Assembly: GCF_043290135.1 (NCBI RefSeq)
Contig: NC_134710.1
Span: 138,034,155 to 138,098,154 of the forward strand
Direction of reading: 5' to 3'
DNA length: 64,000 nt
DNA from: Rhipicephalus microplus
Lineage: Eukaryota; Arthropoda; Arachnida; Ixodida; Ixodidae
Position 1 is the stretch's first letter. The number at the start of each line of letters is the position of its first letter. A program made the translations under genes and the position numbers. The notes beneath the pieces are model-generated. The model did no database searches, was not told where the DNA came from, and saw nothing but the letters and a program-made list of their open reading frames with translations. Positions 23,220 to 32,860 of the stretch are shown piece by piece.

Positions 23220-24662
23220 CTAATGTTGTTGTAACCTCGCGTCCGTAAAGGAGACTAAAGGGTGTCTTCCGAGTGGTCTCTTGACGAGCCGTGTTGTACG
23301 CGAACGTGGCGTGGGCAAAATGATGTCCCAGTTCTTGTGCTCTACATCTACGTACATGCTTATCATATCAGCCAGGGTCTTGTTGAGGCGTTCGGTGAGC
23401 CTGTTGGTCTGGGGATGATACGCCGTTGTCTTCCTGTGAGCTGTACCACTTAGTCGGAAAATGGTGTCCAAAAGCTCGGCCATGAGCGCAGTACCTCTGT
23501 CGGTGATGACTATTGCGGGAGCACCGTGTCTTAAGACGGTGGCTTCGATGAAAAATTGCGCCGCTTCAGCTGTCGTTGCCCGTGGCAGAGCGCCTGTCTC
23601 CGCGTATCGGGTCAGGTAATCCGTGGCGACGATTATCCACCTGTTTCCAGTGGCAGACTTAGGGAAGGGGCCCAGAAAATCCATGCCGATTTGTGCAAAC
23701 GGTGTCGCCGGCACTCGGACATGCTGCAGCAGGCCAGCTGGTTTGATGAATGGTGGCTTGCGGCGCTGGCAATCTAGACATGCCTGCACGTAAGTTTTGA
23801 CAGCTTCGGCAAGTCTTGGCCAGTAATAGTTCTGCCTTATCCTCGCCAATGTTCTTGCGTAACCCAAGTGACCAGGGGTAGGTTCGTCATGACAGGCTTT
23901 CAGCACGTCACGGCGAAGCGAAGAAGGAACGACGAGCAAGTAGCTGCTGCCGGTGGGTGAAAAGTTCCTCTTATAAAGAACGTCAATTCGCAAGCAGTAC
24001 GACGGCAGCCCTCTCGCAAATAACTTCGGAACGCTATTCGCTCGCCCTTGTAGGTAATCTATAAGTGGTAGAAGCTCAGCATCGCCACGCTGCTGTTGAG
24101 AAAAGGCGGCAGTGTCCACAATTCCGAGAAAGGCCGTGTCGTCATCGTCGTTGTCCGGGGATGCCGTCTCAGCAGGAGACCGAGAAAGACAGTCGGCATC
24201 GGTGTGTCGTTTTCCCGACTTGTAGGCAACAGTGAAGTCAAATTCTTGGAGCCGAAGACTCCATCGTGCAAGGCAGCCAGACGGATCTTTCAAGTTGACT
24301 AACCAACAGAGAGAGTGGTGATCGCTGATAACGGTGAATGGGCGGCCGTACAAATAAGGACAAAACTTCAGGACTGCCCATACCATTGCAAGACATTCTT
24401 TTTCCATCGTAGTGTAATTAGCTTCAGCTCGGGACAGCGTCCTGCTGGCGTAGGCGATCACGTTTTCGTTGTTGTCCTTCGACTGTACGAGCACTGCTCC
24501 AAGACTCGCATTACTAGCGTCTGTATGAAGTATTGTCGGCGCGTCTTCATCGAAGTGGGCCAGCACGGGGGGTGTTTGCATTCGCTGACGAAGCTCGTGA
24601 AATGCCTGCTGTTGGTCTTCGCCCCATCTGAAGGGGGTATCTTCCTGAGTAAGCTGTGTCAA
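23220..24662 (-). pseudogene. gypsy RNase H and integrase core
   Basis: A 480-codon frame. RNase H lies at about 30-160, with acidic residues at D48 (HTDAS), E87, D114 (SDHH) and D155/D157 (HTDAD). The integrase zinc-binding H258, H265, C295 and C298 are followed by the core with D328 (GMDFLGPFP), D388 (ITDRG) and E424 (LTERLN), which is exactly D,D35E. After about residue 450 the frame runs out of the family pattern because of a frameshift near 23320. The upstream link to reverse transcriptase is also out of frame. Confidence 0.94.
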
Positions 24663-24684
24663 TGGCCATACGATATGCTAAAAA

Positions 24685-25614
24685 TTAGCAATAAACCGCC
24701 GGTAATAGGGACATAGTCCTAAAAAACGTCACACTGATTTTTTTGTCTGATGGCGTCGGGAAGTTTGCCACGGCGGCAATTTTATCCGGGTCGGGTCGGA
24801 TCCCTTGGCTGCTCACGACGTGACCGAGGAATTGAAGTTCGTGGAAGCCGAAGTGGCACTTTTCTGGTTTTAGAGTAAGACCGGCCAAGCGAATTGCTTC
24901 AAAAACTGCTTCGAGCCTTCGTAAGTGTTCCTCGAAAGTCGCCGAAAAAACAATCACGTCGTCGAGGTACACCAAGCAGGTTTGCCACTTAAATCCCGAC
25001 AAAACCGTGTCCATGAGACGCTGGAATGTTGCTGGCGCCGAACACAAACTGAAAGGAAGAACCTGAAATTCATAAAGTCCGTCGGGCGTAACAAACGCGG
25101 TCTTCTCACGATCTCTCTCATCCACTTCAATTTGCCAGTAGCCGCTTTTTAAGTCCATAGACGAAAAGTAGCGTGCGTTTCGTAGTCTATCCAATGAATC
25201 ATCAATACGCGGCAGAGGGTAGACGTCCTTCTTTGTGATCTGATTAAGCTTACGGTAGTCGACGCAGAAACACAAGCTACCGTCCTTCGTTTTGACGAGT
25301 ACTATAGGTGATGCCCAAGGACTGTTAGATGGCCGAATGACACCATTTTCTAGAATCGTTTTCACCTGTTTTTGAATTGCCTCAAGCTCCTTTGGGGCGA
25401 CTCGATAAGGATTTTGCCAAATGGGTCTGGCATCGGAATCCGTGATGATGCGGTGTTTCGTCAGTGCCGTTTGACCAACTCTTGATGTGGAGGAGAAGCA
25501 GCCGCGGAACTTGTTGATCAGCGTGAGAAGGCGGTCTCGCTCAATGGGAGATAACATTGGACCAACGTCGACAGGTGTCAGTGTAGTGATAGTAGACGCT
25601 GCTGCTTCCTCCAC
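24685..25614 (-). pseudogene. gypsy reverse transcriptase
   Basis: A 309-codon frame with RT motifs in order: RVAPKELEAIQKQVKTILEN near 71-90, SNSPWASPIVLVKTKDGS, D154 in SSMDLKSGYWQI, FSLCSAPATFQRLMD, and the catalytic YLDD at 216-219. The frame ends after a shift in the connection to RNase H (near 24720). The active-site residues are intact, but the polyprotein is not continuous. Confidence 0.95.
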
Positions 25615-25707
25615 TAAATGACAATCTTCTGTTTGCGAGAGTTCGTCAAAATAGGCTATAGCCGTCCGTGCCTTTAACTATGTGTCGGCGTTCTCTGCTG
25701 AACTTTG

Positions 25708-26220
25708 TCAATAGCAGTTCAGGGCATCCGTCAATAACAGTGATGACAGCCCTGGCAACAGAAATGCCGCTGGTGAATGCGAGCTCCTTAATGTGTTCAG
25801 CGATGCCAGTACCATTTTGTAATTTGTCACAGTGCACGAATACGAGAGAACAACTTCGTGGCGGCAGACATCGGCAATACGAAAGTGAGGTGGCTGGTGT
25901 TCCTTATCTGTAGCAGTCTCCGAGCTTACAGTGAACGTTACGCTTCTGTCACGGATGTCAATCACAGCCCCGTACTGGCGCAAGAAATCCATTCCCAATA
26001 TGAGCTGTTTACAGCACTCGTGGAGAATGACGAGGGTGGCGACAAAGGTGGAACCAGCAATGAAGAGTCGGGCCGTGCACTTTCCAACCGGTGTCATCAA
26101 CTGACCTCCTGCAGTTCTTATATTGGGTCCCTGCCATGGCATTTTCACCTTCCTTAGTCTTTCGGCTAGCTGTAGGCTTGTTATAGAAAAGTGGGAGCCA
26201 GTGTCCACAAGAGCCGTCAC
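25708..26220 (-). pseudogene. gypsy aspartic protease
   Basis: Near its start it has the retropepsin active site ALVDTGSHFS (D6-T7-G8), and further on the hydrophobic ILGMDFLRQYGAVID segment that closes the fold. A TAA lies two codons before the M, inside what should be continuous polyprotein. The frame leaves the family pattern near 25800, where a separate frame (25646-25837) continues it. Confidence 0.9.
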
Positions 26221-26341
26221 TTAGTGGCCGTCAATGTGAACGACGAGGTCAGCGCTGATAACGTTGGTTACGTCGGCAGTTGTCTTATTCGTCGAATTAG
26301 TCGTTGCTGTCGTCTTCTTCCGTATCGATGGCTTCGAGCTG

Positions 26342-26946
26342 TCATTTGTCTGCAATGGGGGCTGTTCGGAATTTCGAATATTGGCAACCCCACCCCCCGA
26401 GGTCGCTGCGTCTAGTTTCCCCGTCGCGGGCTAGGCTAGGGGTCCTGCCCCTGGTGACGTCTGCAAATTTGCGACGATTAGGTGAACTGGGCCGCGCAGG
26501 AGATGGAGAACGTGATCTGGGCATTACTGGATTCTGCAGCGGTGTGTTCACAGGGGCGTAGTTGTACATGCGTTGATCGTCGTACGCAATGTAATCAGGC
26601 TGGCGAGGAAATCTCGAGTACTGAGCGTCGCGATAACGGCAAACTCTGTAGATGTGCCCAGCTTCGCCACAATGAAAGCGTACTGGTCGACGGTCAGCGG
26701 TACGCTACAAATTGGTTTTCCGACGCTGGTAGGTAAGTGGAGACTCACTATTGGGCCACGTTGTGGGGCATGTTGGTTATACGGCATTCGTCTTGTCGGA
26801 GGAATCGGTGAGGTTGCGAAAGTGGTCGGTGCTGACAGTGGCTGTGTTTGCAGGGTTGGTGGTGGTCCAGTCATTGGAGTCTGCTGTGCTGAAGGCGCGA
26901 CGACGGGGCGTCGGACTGCATTAGCATAAGTAAAATGTTGTCGCAC
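26342..26946 (-). pseudogene. gypsy gag 3' part with damaged zinc knuckle
   Basis: Two frames (26548-26946 and 26342-26569) carry a Pro/Gln/Thr-rich region and an RSRSPSPARPSSPNRR segment. Between them, at 26639-26680, the minus strand reads RFHCGEAGHIYRVC. This is a CCHC knuckle in which the first Cys is Arg (CGC). The frames are out of register with each other. Confidence 0.82.
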
Positions 26947-26998
26947 ATCATTATAGCCGGATGAAGAGAGAGCCTGGCGGACCTCATCTCGGACAACA

Positions 26999-27484
26999 TC
27001 AGCGACAAGATAATGCCGGCGTCGGTTCAGTTGCTGGAATTAAACCAAGCTGCCGAAGCTCCTCCCTCAAAATCTCCCGGATTACTTCCTGCAGAGGCCT
27101 GTCGTTGTCGCAGAGGCTCGCCGCAGTCGTAACAGGGCTACTCGCTCGAACGTTGACCGGGTTCTGCTGGCGGTACCGTTGCTGTAGGGCCCGTTTAATA
27201 GCTGTGGCTTCTTTCGTGAACTCAGCTACTGTTGTTGGCAGATTTCTCACAAGCCCAGCAAACGGTGGCTCCTTCACGCCTCGCATTAGATACCGCAACT
27301 TCCTGTCTTCTGGCATCTCGAGATCCGCCCTGCCGAAAAGACGGGTCATGTCCTCGGCGAACATAGCGACGCTCTCGTTTGGTTTTTGAATTCGAGCTTC
27401 CAAGAGACGTTGCGCATTCTCCTTTCTGTCAAGACTACTAAAGGTGTCAATCAGCTGGTTGCGGAAGTCGTCCCACGTAGCCAT
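26999..27484 (-). pseudogene. gypsy gag (capsid) second part
   Basis: 161 codons reading TWDDFRNQLIDTFSSLDRKE, then a MFAEDMTRLFGRAD segment and a LMRGVKEPPFAGLVRNLPTT segment, typical of tick and arthropod gypsy capsid. It is in the same frame as 27506-27859 but separated by a stop (TGA at 27506-27508). Confidence 0.88.
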
Positions 27485-27505
27485 GCTTCTTTCCCTGTTG
27501 ATGTA

Positions 27506-27859
27506 TCACGTCTGGGCGTTGTCTTTCAGGTAGAAGTACACATTCGCGAGCTTGTCTTCAGGGGTGGCCCACTGGTTGTACTTCGCGCAGCGTTCGAACT
27601 GGTCCAGCCAGTCTTGTGCATCTTCATAGGTCTCGCCATGAAAGCAGTCAGGAATCATGGGATTTTGAAGTGTCATGTGCGATGTAGCTGCAGTGGCTAT
27701 GGTGGTTGAAGGAGGCAAGCGATTGCTGGCAGTTTCTGGAAAGGGATTGAGCTCGGGAGCTAGGCCTCGCAGACGGCGGCTGGAACGGTGGACTGGTGTG
27801 TCGACGGGTGGTAGTGATTCCGGGCTTGAATGTCGGGTCCGCAAAGGGGTGCCAAGCAT
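27506..27859 (-). pseudogene. gypsy gag N-terminal part
   Basis: It starts at an ATG just inside the 5' LTR and contains FHGETYEDAQDWLDQFERCA and LANVYFYLKDNAQT before a TGA at the position where the family usually has Trp. The pattern then continues in the same frame. This is a nonsense mutation, so full gag cannot be made. Confidence 0.85.
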
Positions 27860-27868
27860 GAAGACGTA

Positions 27869-27884
27869 CCCAGCACTTCCACCA
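27869..27884 (-). other. putative tRNA primer-binding site of the gypsy element
   Basis: On the minus strand, one base inside the 5' LTR, lies TGGTGGAAGTGCTGGG. Its complement ends in CCA as a tRNA 3' end does. I cannot assign the tRNA. Confidence 0.55.
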
Positions 27885-27885
27885 G

Positions 27886-28042
27886 TGTGACGACGCGAGA
27901 TTGACGAGCACACAAAGCGCCTCAAACAAATACGATTTATCGATCGCAGGAAACAGACTGAAACGACTTCTTCGTCTTTTGCCCTCGGCCAAGGACACTC
28001 GTGCTGCTTCGTTGTCCTCACCACTGGCACATACGCGTGGCA
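27886..28042 (-). repeat. 5' LTR of the gypsy element
   Basis: A 157-bp direct repeat of 22613-22769, TG...CA on the minus strand, flanked outside by ATAT. It would hold promoter and polyadenylation signals. I cannot pinpoint them, although a short TTTATCGATCGCAGG core is conserved in both LTRs. Confidence 0.96.
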
Positions 28043-28722
28043 ATATGTACTACTTCAGTATGTAGGTGTATTGCTTAATTTTGTGCACTGTGTTAAAGAT
28101 TGGCGTGCATTAACTTTTCAGCTAATTTGTCTTTGAGATCTATGATAATTGCATATTTTAATTTTGTCTATCAATCTTTCTTTAAAGGGATACTGAACAA
28201 AATTTTTTCGCCATAATTTTCAACCAAATTGAAAGGTTGGGTGCTGGAATCGATAGTCATCTTCATTTGAGGCAAAAAGTACAGAAAAATAATTAATTTA
28301 ATGCGTTTTTCATAAACTGCCACATCTAGCAATCGCGCTGTGAACTACAGGAGGTGACGTTTAGTGACGTCACACTCGCCCAAAACGAGCAAGCCAACAA
28401 TGCCAGCTCATCTCGCCCTATGGTTACTTGAACCTGTATGGACAGCACTGGTTGCGAACAATGCTCTCGGCTGAAGCAAAGCATCATTCTTTTTGTGGAA
28501 GGGGGAAAGAAGGATGAAGGGAGGGTTGTAGAAAAGGAAGAGGAGGATAGGAACTTGTGCATCCTACATGCACCTAAGTGATTGTGACGTCCCAGCTCCC
28601 ACTCGCATGCAGCCGCTGCACGCTGACAATCCATCAAAAATACAGGCAGATGCTATGAAGTATGGAAAGTTGACTCTGTTTATCAGAAGAGTTGCCTCTT
28701 TTGAGTAGAATTACGAAGTTTC

Positions 28723-29232
28723 GAGTGAGTGAGTGAGCAAACTTTATTTAACCAGCGGATTGAGGCGTGGGCCTAAGCCGCACCAGGGGCGGTGGAGAGA
28801 CCCTGTCTCTCAGCCGCCTCCCGTGCTCGCTGGATGGCCCATATTTGATCTGTCCGATCTGAGCTGATCAGCGCGGCTCTCCACCGCGCCCCAAGCTGTT
28901 CTGGGGAGACTGCATTGGCGTCCTGTATCTGTGTGCATTCCCATAACATATGCTCTAGGGAGGCGCGTCTCATGCTACATAGTTTACACGAGTCATCTTG
29001 GTATAGTTCGGGGTAGATGCGATTTAGGTGCTTCGGATTGGGAAAGGTTCTAGTTTGAAGTCACCTCCAGTCAACCTCCTGAGATCTGTCTAATGTGGAG
29101 CTAGGTGGTGGAAATCTGCGCTTCGACTTTTGGTAGAATTGGATAATGTCGCAGAACCTAAACATTCTGTCCCTCTCCCACCACTCATCTCCTCCCAGTA
29201 CCTCATGTGACGCTCCATTGCGACAGTGTTCA
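28723..29232 (-). mobile_element. 5'-truncated non-LTR retrotransposon (LINE) 3' end
   Basis: The minus strand ends with an AATAAAGT-like signal and a tail of ACTC units (28723-28737). Coding sequence lies before that. The reading DDSCKLCSMRRASLEHMLWE followed by C is a C-x2-C-x8-H-x4-C zinc finger, as found at the C-terminus of several LINE clades. The reverse transcriptase is absent, as expected of a truncated insertion. The 5' edge is approximate. Confidence 0.8.
28773..29010 (-). pseudogene. C-terminal ORF2 remnant of the LINE
   Basis: An open frame from the CCHC finger to EAAERQGLSTAPGAA and a stop. Sequence upstream of about 29010 loses the frame. It looks like the last part of an ORF2 polyprotein, clade not assigned. 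Confidence 0.7.
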
Positions 29233-29256
29233 TAATTTTTGTTCGGTATCCCTTTA

Positions 29257-30113
29257 TGGGTGGCTTATGTGATACAATGAACTAATTTAACTGGATAAAT
29301 TTTTTTTTGAACACTCCACTATCGTTAATTTCACCATCATAGGTTTATTATTGCTGGAGAAAATCAAGGTCAAAGGTTTGTTTTTTAATTTTGTGTCAAA
29401 ACCTCTTTGCGTAGACGTCACCCAGACGTGAGAGATTTGAAATTATGTTTTGATATTTTAGCCTTATTGGGTCAACAAATTTTCCTGAAACTTTGTTTAA
29501 GTTTCTAACCCTCTCGGACGACAATATACATCATTTTTACCAAGTAACAACTATGTTGGCCCTAGTAGACGCTGTCATAATCTATCATGTCATGACGAGT
29601 TAGTGTGGAAAGTTTAAGGTAGTGTCACCAGCTGCATTTTCTTTTTGGACGTTTTCTCACTTGCTAGGCATGTTCTTGCGACAATAGTTTTGCTTCAGGT
29701 ATTGTGAAAGGATAATTTGCTAGCACAACAAAAATTATTTTTCTCTTTACTTAAGGTACCTCTCTATCAACTCTCATCTGTGGCTTTTAGACTGGAAGCT
29801 GCTTCAATCGGTACATACGCAACACATGTCATTCTCAAACATACTTGTGCATATAAACATTTTTATTTTATTACTTGGCTAATCTGCCGGTGAATATCTT
29901 CTGTTTGCCCATTTGGACAAACCATCTTTTGGTTTATTTCACAATCTGTCTTTGGAAAATGGCATCTTGATATTTGATATGAGAGTTCAAGACCTAGAGT
30001 TTTGAGGATCTTTTCAATTAATGTGGAGAATCTGGCATTGATGCATTCTTGTAAACTTATTTTTTCTCTAATCAAAAGTGGCAAGCATTTGTATATTATG
30101 CTTTCTTTTGCAG
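29257..30113 (+). other. intron sequence with nothing recognised
   Basis: AT-rich sequence with no repeat termini I can pair and no open frame with a known domain. The polypyrimidine tract and acceptor of exon e are at its end. Confidence 0.5.
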
Positions 30114-30264
30114 GTGTGTCTTCTTCAATCCTGACGGTGCCTGTCTATTTAGTGGTGCAGAAGACTTCCTAAAGGTTTACTGCTGGGAGCCTGTAAAAAC
30201 ATGCGACACTCTGGTCATGGGATGGAATAGAGTGGCTGACATTTCTGTCGCTCAAAACCAGCTT
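30114..30264 (+). CDS. KATNB1: KATNB1 exon e (degenerate WD40 repeat)
   Basis: A 151-base exon between TTTTGCAG and GTGAGT. It completes the split Arg codon and reads CVFFNPDGACLFSGAEDFLK, then VYCWEPVKTCDTLVMGWNR, ending VADISVAQNQL. The last blade has CWEP in place of a standard WD, as in vertebrate p80 (GWEP). Phase 0 at the 3' end. Confidence 0.94.
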
Positions 30265-30508
30265 GTGAGTTTGTTTGAGATGTTGCAATGTATTATTTTT
30301 TTAAGTTCCTACTGAAAAAAAAAAAAAGTCGACGCCACTTTTAATGTTGATGTACACGCACATCACTGTTCTGTTCTTTAACTGTTGACTTGTGTCTCAC
30401 ATGCAAGGTTTTAACAATTTTTTACGAATTTTAATACAAGCTCACCCAAGAGTTCAAAACATAAAAGAAAAGCCTAATAATATATTATTTATGAATTGAC
30501 AGAGCATT

Positions 30509-32860
30509 TTAAAGGGGGCCTGTATGATTTTTTCAAGCAATCATCGAATTACTTAAGTATCGCAGTTTATTGTCTCGCGAATCTACTGTCGCAAAAATCT
30601 CCCAAATCCTTCAACTAGCGAAGTTGCCAGGATTTGTCCCGCGCTTTAAATATCTTCTTTTATTGTGACAAGCATGTGGGTAGCTACCCAGAATATAGGT
30701 CGACCCACCAACGTTCAATCTCCGAAAAATAAGTTTGAAAAAATTGCACCCTTACATTGATGAATGCACGACACACTGTGGTGGCTTTTCTTTTTATTTT
30801 GACATTAATTTCACGCAGTTGAATACCAGATGTCCACAAAGTGCTGTCACTCATACTTGTCCGAACTTGAGCCTGACGACGTCTGCTTATCACTTGTTAT
30901 GTCCCAGAGTGCATCGTCCTCAATTTTATCTAATGCACTGCCGATGCAGCATTTGCAGAAAAGCTTGCGCACCATCTCTTCTGCGAAAGATTTCCATGGT
31001 GACGACACCCAGCCACAAACGGTCGCGAGCCGTGAACGTCGTAGGGGGCAAGCGGGGTCTTTGGATTGTTGCCCAGTATCCACTCGTTATGGAGCTTGCG
31101 CACGCTGTCTTTGAAGGGTTTATTGAGCCCTACGTAGTGCCCAGTGGCTGGTAGATTGTTGTTAGTTCCCCAGGGATCATGACAAGGTCCGTCTTGCCAT
31201 CGGACAGCGCTCCCTCTACATTGCCCGTGAGGTGGCCTCGAAATGAGTCGAGCACCAACATGCTTGGTCACTGAAAAAGCACATCGGTTTGCCGATTTCA
31301 CACTAGCTGAATCCACTCAAGCATAAGGGACTCGTTCATGAAACCTTTTTTGTTTACTCTCACGATAACATCCTGGGGAAAGTTTTCTGTTTTTTCTCCT
31401 GGGGAAATTCTTCCACATTTTTTCTGCCAATTGCTGGTGTATAAGACGAGGGTCGACTTTTGATCGTGCTTTTTGTTTTGAAAAAAAAAAAAAAAAAACT
31501 ACATATATTATATTTTTTCAAATGCGTTCAAGCATGGCCATCTTGGACTGATAATGTTGCAGTTTAGTATTCGTATCAAATTAACGAAAAGTGCTATGGT
31601 TAACTCACATGCACAAAATCGCATTGCCGGCACATTAAATGTTTTATGACCACAATCATTCTATATTGTGACATTTTCCAAGATAAGGACTTCTGGCGAT
31701 AAATACTTTTTATATGTTAACCCACCCCTTATGCCCTTATGTAATACCCCTGGTGGGGGGGTCTTTAGGAAAAATAAAGTTATGTTAAGATATAAAATCT
31801 ATAAAACAAATACTTATCAGTACAAGATGGTGGCACCCATGAGTCGAAAAGAAAATTGTGTATATTTCGGTTTTTATGGTACATGGGGAAAGATGGCGCG
31901 GGAAAAGAAGGTATGGCAACTTGTGTCACAACCATGAGCAGCACGTGTAATGAAACGAGACTGCTCCCGCTCATTGTGGTTCCTGCGGATGCTATTGTGG
32001 CGAACTAGTATGTAATGTTAGCAGACAATGGAGTGTGGTGCTGGCCATTGGTAGCACCTGATTTCAAGAAGCGCATCTGATCGAAACGCTGCTCTTAATT
32101 CATGTCTGGTATTCGCCAATAGCACGCTATCTGCTTTGCAACAACAAACAGCAGATGCCAGCAGCTTGAAGAAGGGTGCACATGCTTCTGTATGAAAAGA
32201 GAAGCGCTTGAGGAAATCTCAACTCTGCTTTCGCAACTCTTTTTGGCACACACGACTGCAAGTTTTGGTCGTGTTGTTAGTAGCAGTATCTGCTTTCCCA
32301 GGATATGTTATTTGACCAGACCTGGGGGTTGGTTCACAGGATGTTCAAGTCAAGGCTACTGAGAACACAAGATTCAAATATCATAGCGCAGCATGGGGCC
32401 TGCCATTCAAAATAAATTCTCACAGTCAGCTTAAAATTGCTCTCTTCTCTCGACAAATGACATCACAAGCTCAAAAATCGCTTGTCATAGCCACTTGGTT
32501 GCCATTGGCTGATTTGAGCTTGGCAGCTCGGTCGTTACTCGGGTCGCCGCGGAAGTCCGCGACTTGCCCACATGTATGTGCACGATCGCACTGAAAAACC
32601 ACGCATTCGAAGCAAAAAAAAAAGTGCTCAAGGTCACGAGGTGCACTTGATGCGTTTTCTTGCCCCAGTTCATCACTCCCTGCTTAGCTTCTAGCACTTT
32701 CGTCAGCACGATACATGAGAATGCAATTGCAGTATGTGTCAAATCTTTGCAACTCCGCTCGTAGTAAGAGGATTCAAAACTTTTTGTGGCAGTGAATTTA
32801 AGAGGCAATCAGTCAATCCATTTTATGGCTGCTTGAAAAATTGTTGCAGGGCCCCTTTAA
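30509..32860. mobile_element. 2.35-kb DNA element with long terminal inverted repeats
   Basis: The left arm (30509-30640), starting TTAAAGGGGGCCTG, matches the reverse complement of 32735-32860. It includes TTTTTTCAAGCA / TTTTTCAAGCAG, CTGTCGCAAAAA / CTGCCACAAAAA and GCGAAGTTGCCA / GCGGAGTTGCAA. The arms are about 120 bp and diverged. TTAA stands at both outer edges. The interior includes a pogo/Tigger transposase piece at 30840-31385 and otherwise unknown DNA. Confidence 0.75.
30840..31385 (-). pseudogene. pogo/Tigger-type transposase fragment
   Basis: Reading the minus strand through breaks gives FPQDVIVRVNKKGFMNESLM, then LVLDSFRGHLTGNVEGAL (with the DSFRGH catalytic-Asp block), then a TDLVMIPG..T block and NEWILGNN. 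These are ordered motifs of the DDE domain in pogo/Tigger/jerky-like transposases. Stops interrupt it (for example just before PSMLVLDSF) and the frame shifts more than once. The N-terminal DNA-binding domain is not seen. Confidence 0.82.

Larger units (their letters stand above)
22613..28042 (-). mobile_element. Ty3/gypsy LTR retrotransposon, complete but degenerate, antisense in intron
   Basis: Two direct LTRs of 157 bp bound the element, with ATAT at 22609-22612 and again at 28043-28046 as a 4-bp target duplication. On the minus strand the order is 5' LTR, a primer-binding-like site, gag, protease, reverse transcriptase, RNase H, integrase, purine tract and 3' LTR. The PR-RT-RH-IN order and the D,D35E integrase place it in Ty3/gypsy. 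I see no envelope gene. Coding parts are broken by stops in gag and before protease, and by frameshifts near 26990, 26570, 25800, 24720 and 23320. The LTRs differ at 6 of 157 sites, so the insertion is not recent, and the element cannot encode its own proteins intact. Confidence 0.96.
28182..29256. mobile_element. TTAA-type inverted-repeat element interrupted by a LINE
   Basis: The left end TTAAAGGGATACTGAACAAA (28182) and the right end TTTTTGTTCGGTATCCCTTTA (29236-29256) are inverted matches over about 20 bp with one mismatch. The left edge is TTAA and the right edge is mutated (TTAT). The LINE fragment at 28723-29232 lies inside, next to the right terminus. Confidence 0.82.
22365..30113 (+). 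other. KATNB1 intron between exons d and e
   Basis: A 7.75-kb intron with GTACTG...TTGCAG borders. It is dominated by the antisense gypsy element (22613-28042), followed by a TTAA-type element with a nested LINE (28182-29256). 29260-30113 shows nothing recognisable. Confidence 0.9.

Noticed and set aside
26573..27389. Plus-strand open frames across the gypsy element (also 24315-24716, 25858-26157)
   Set aside because: They are antisense shadows of gag and pol, which show the real motifs on the minus strand.
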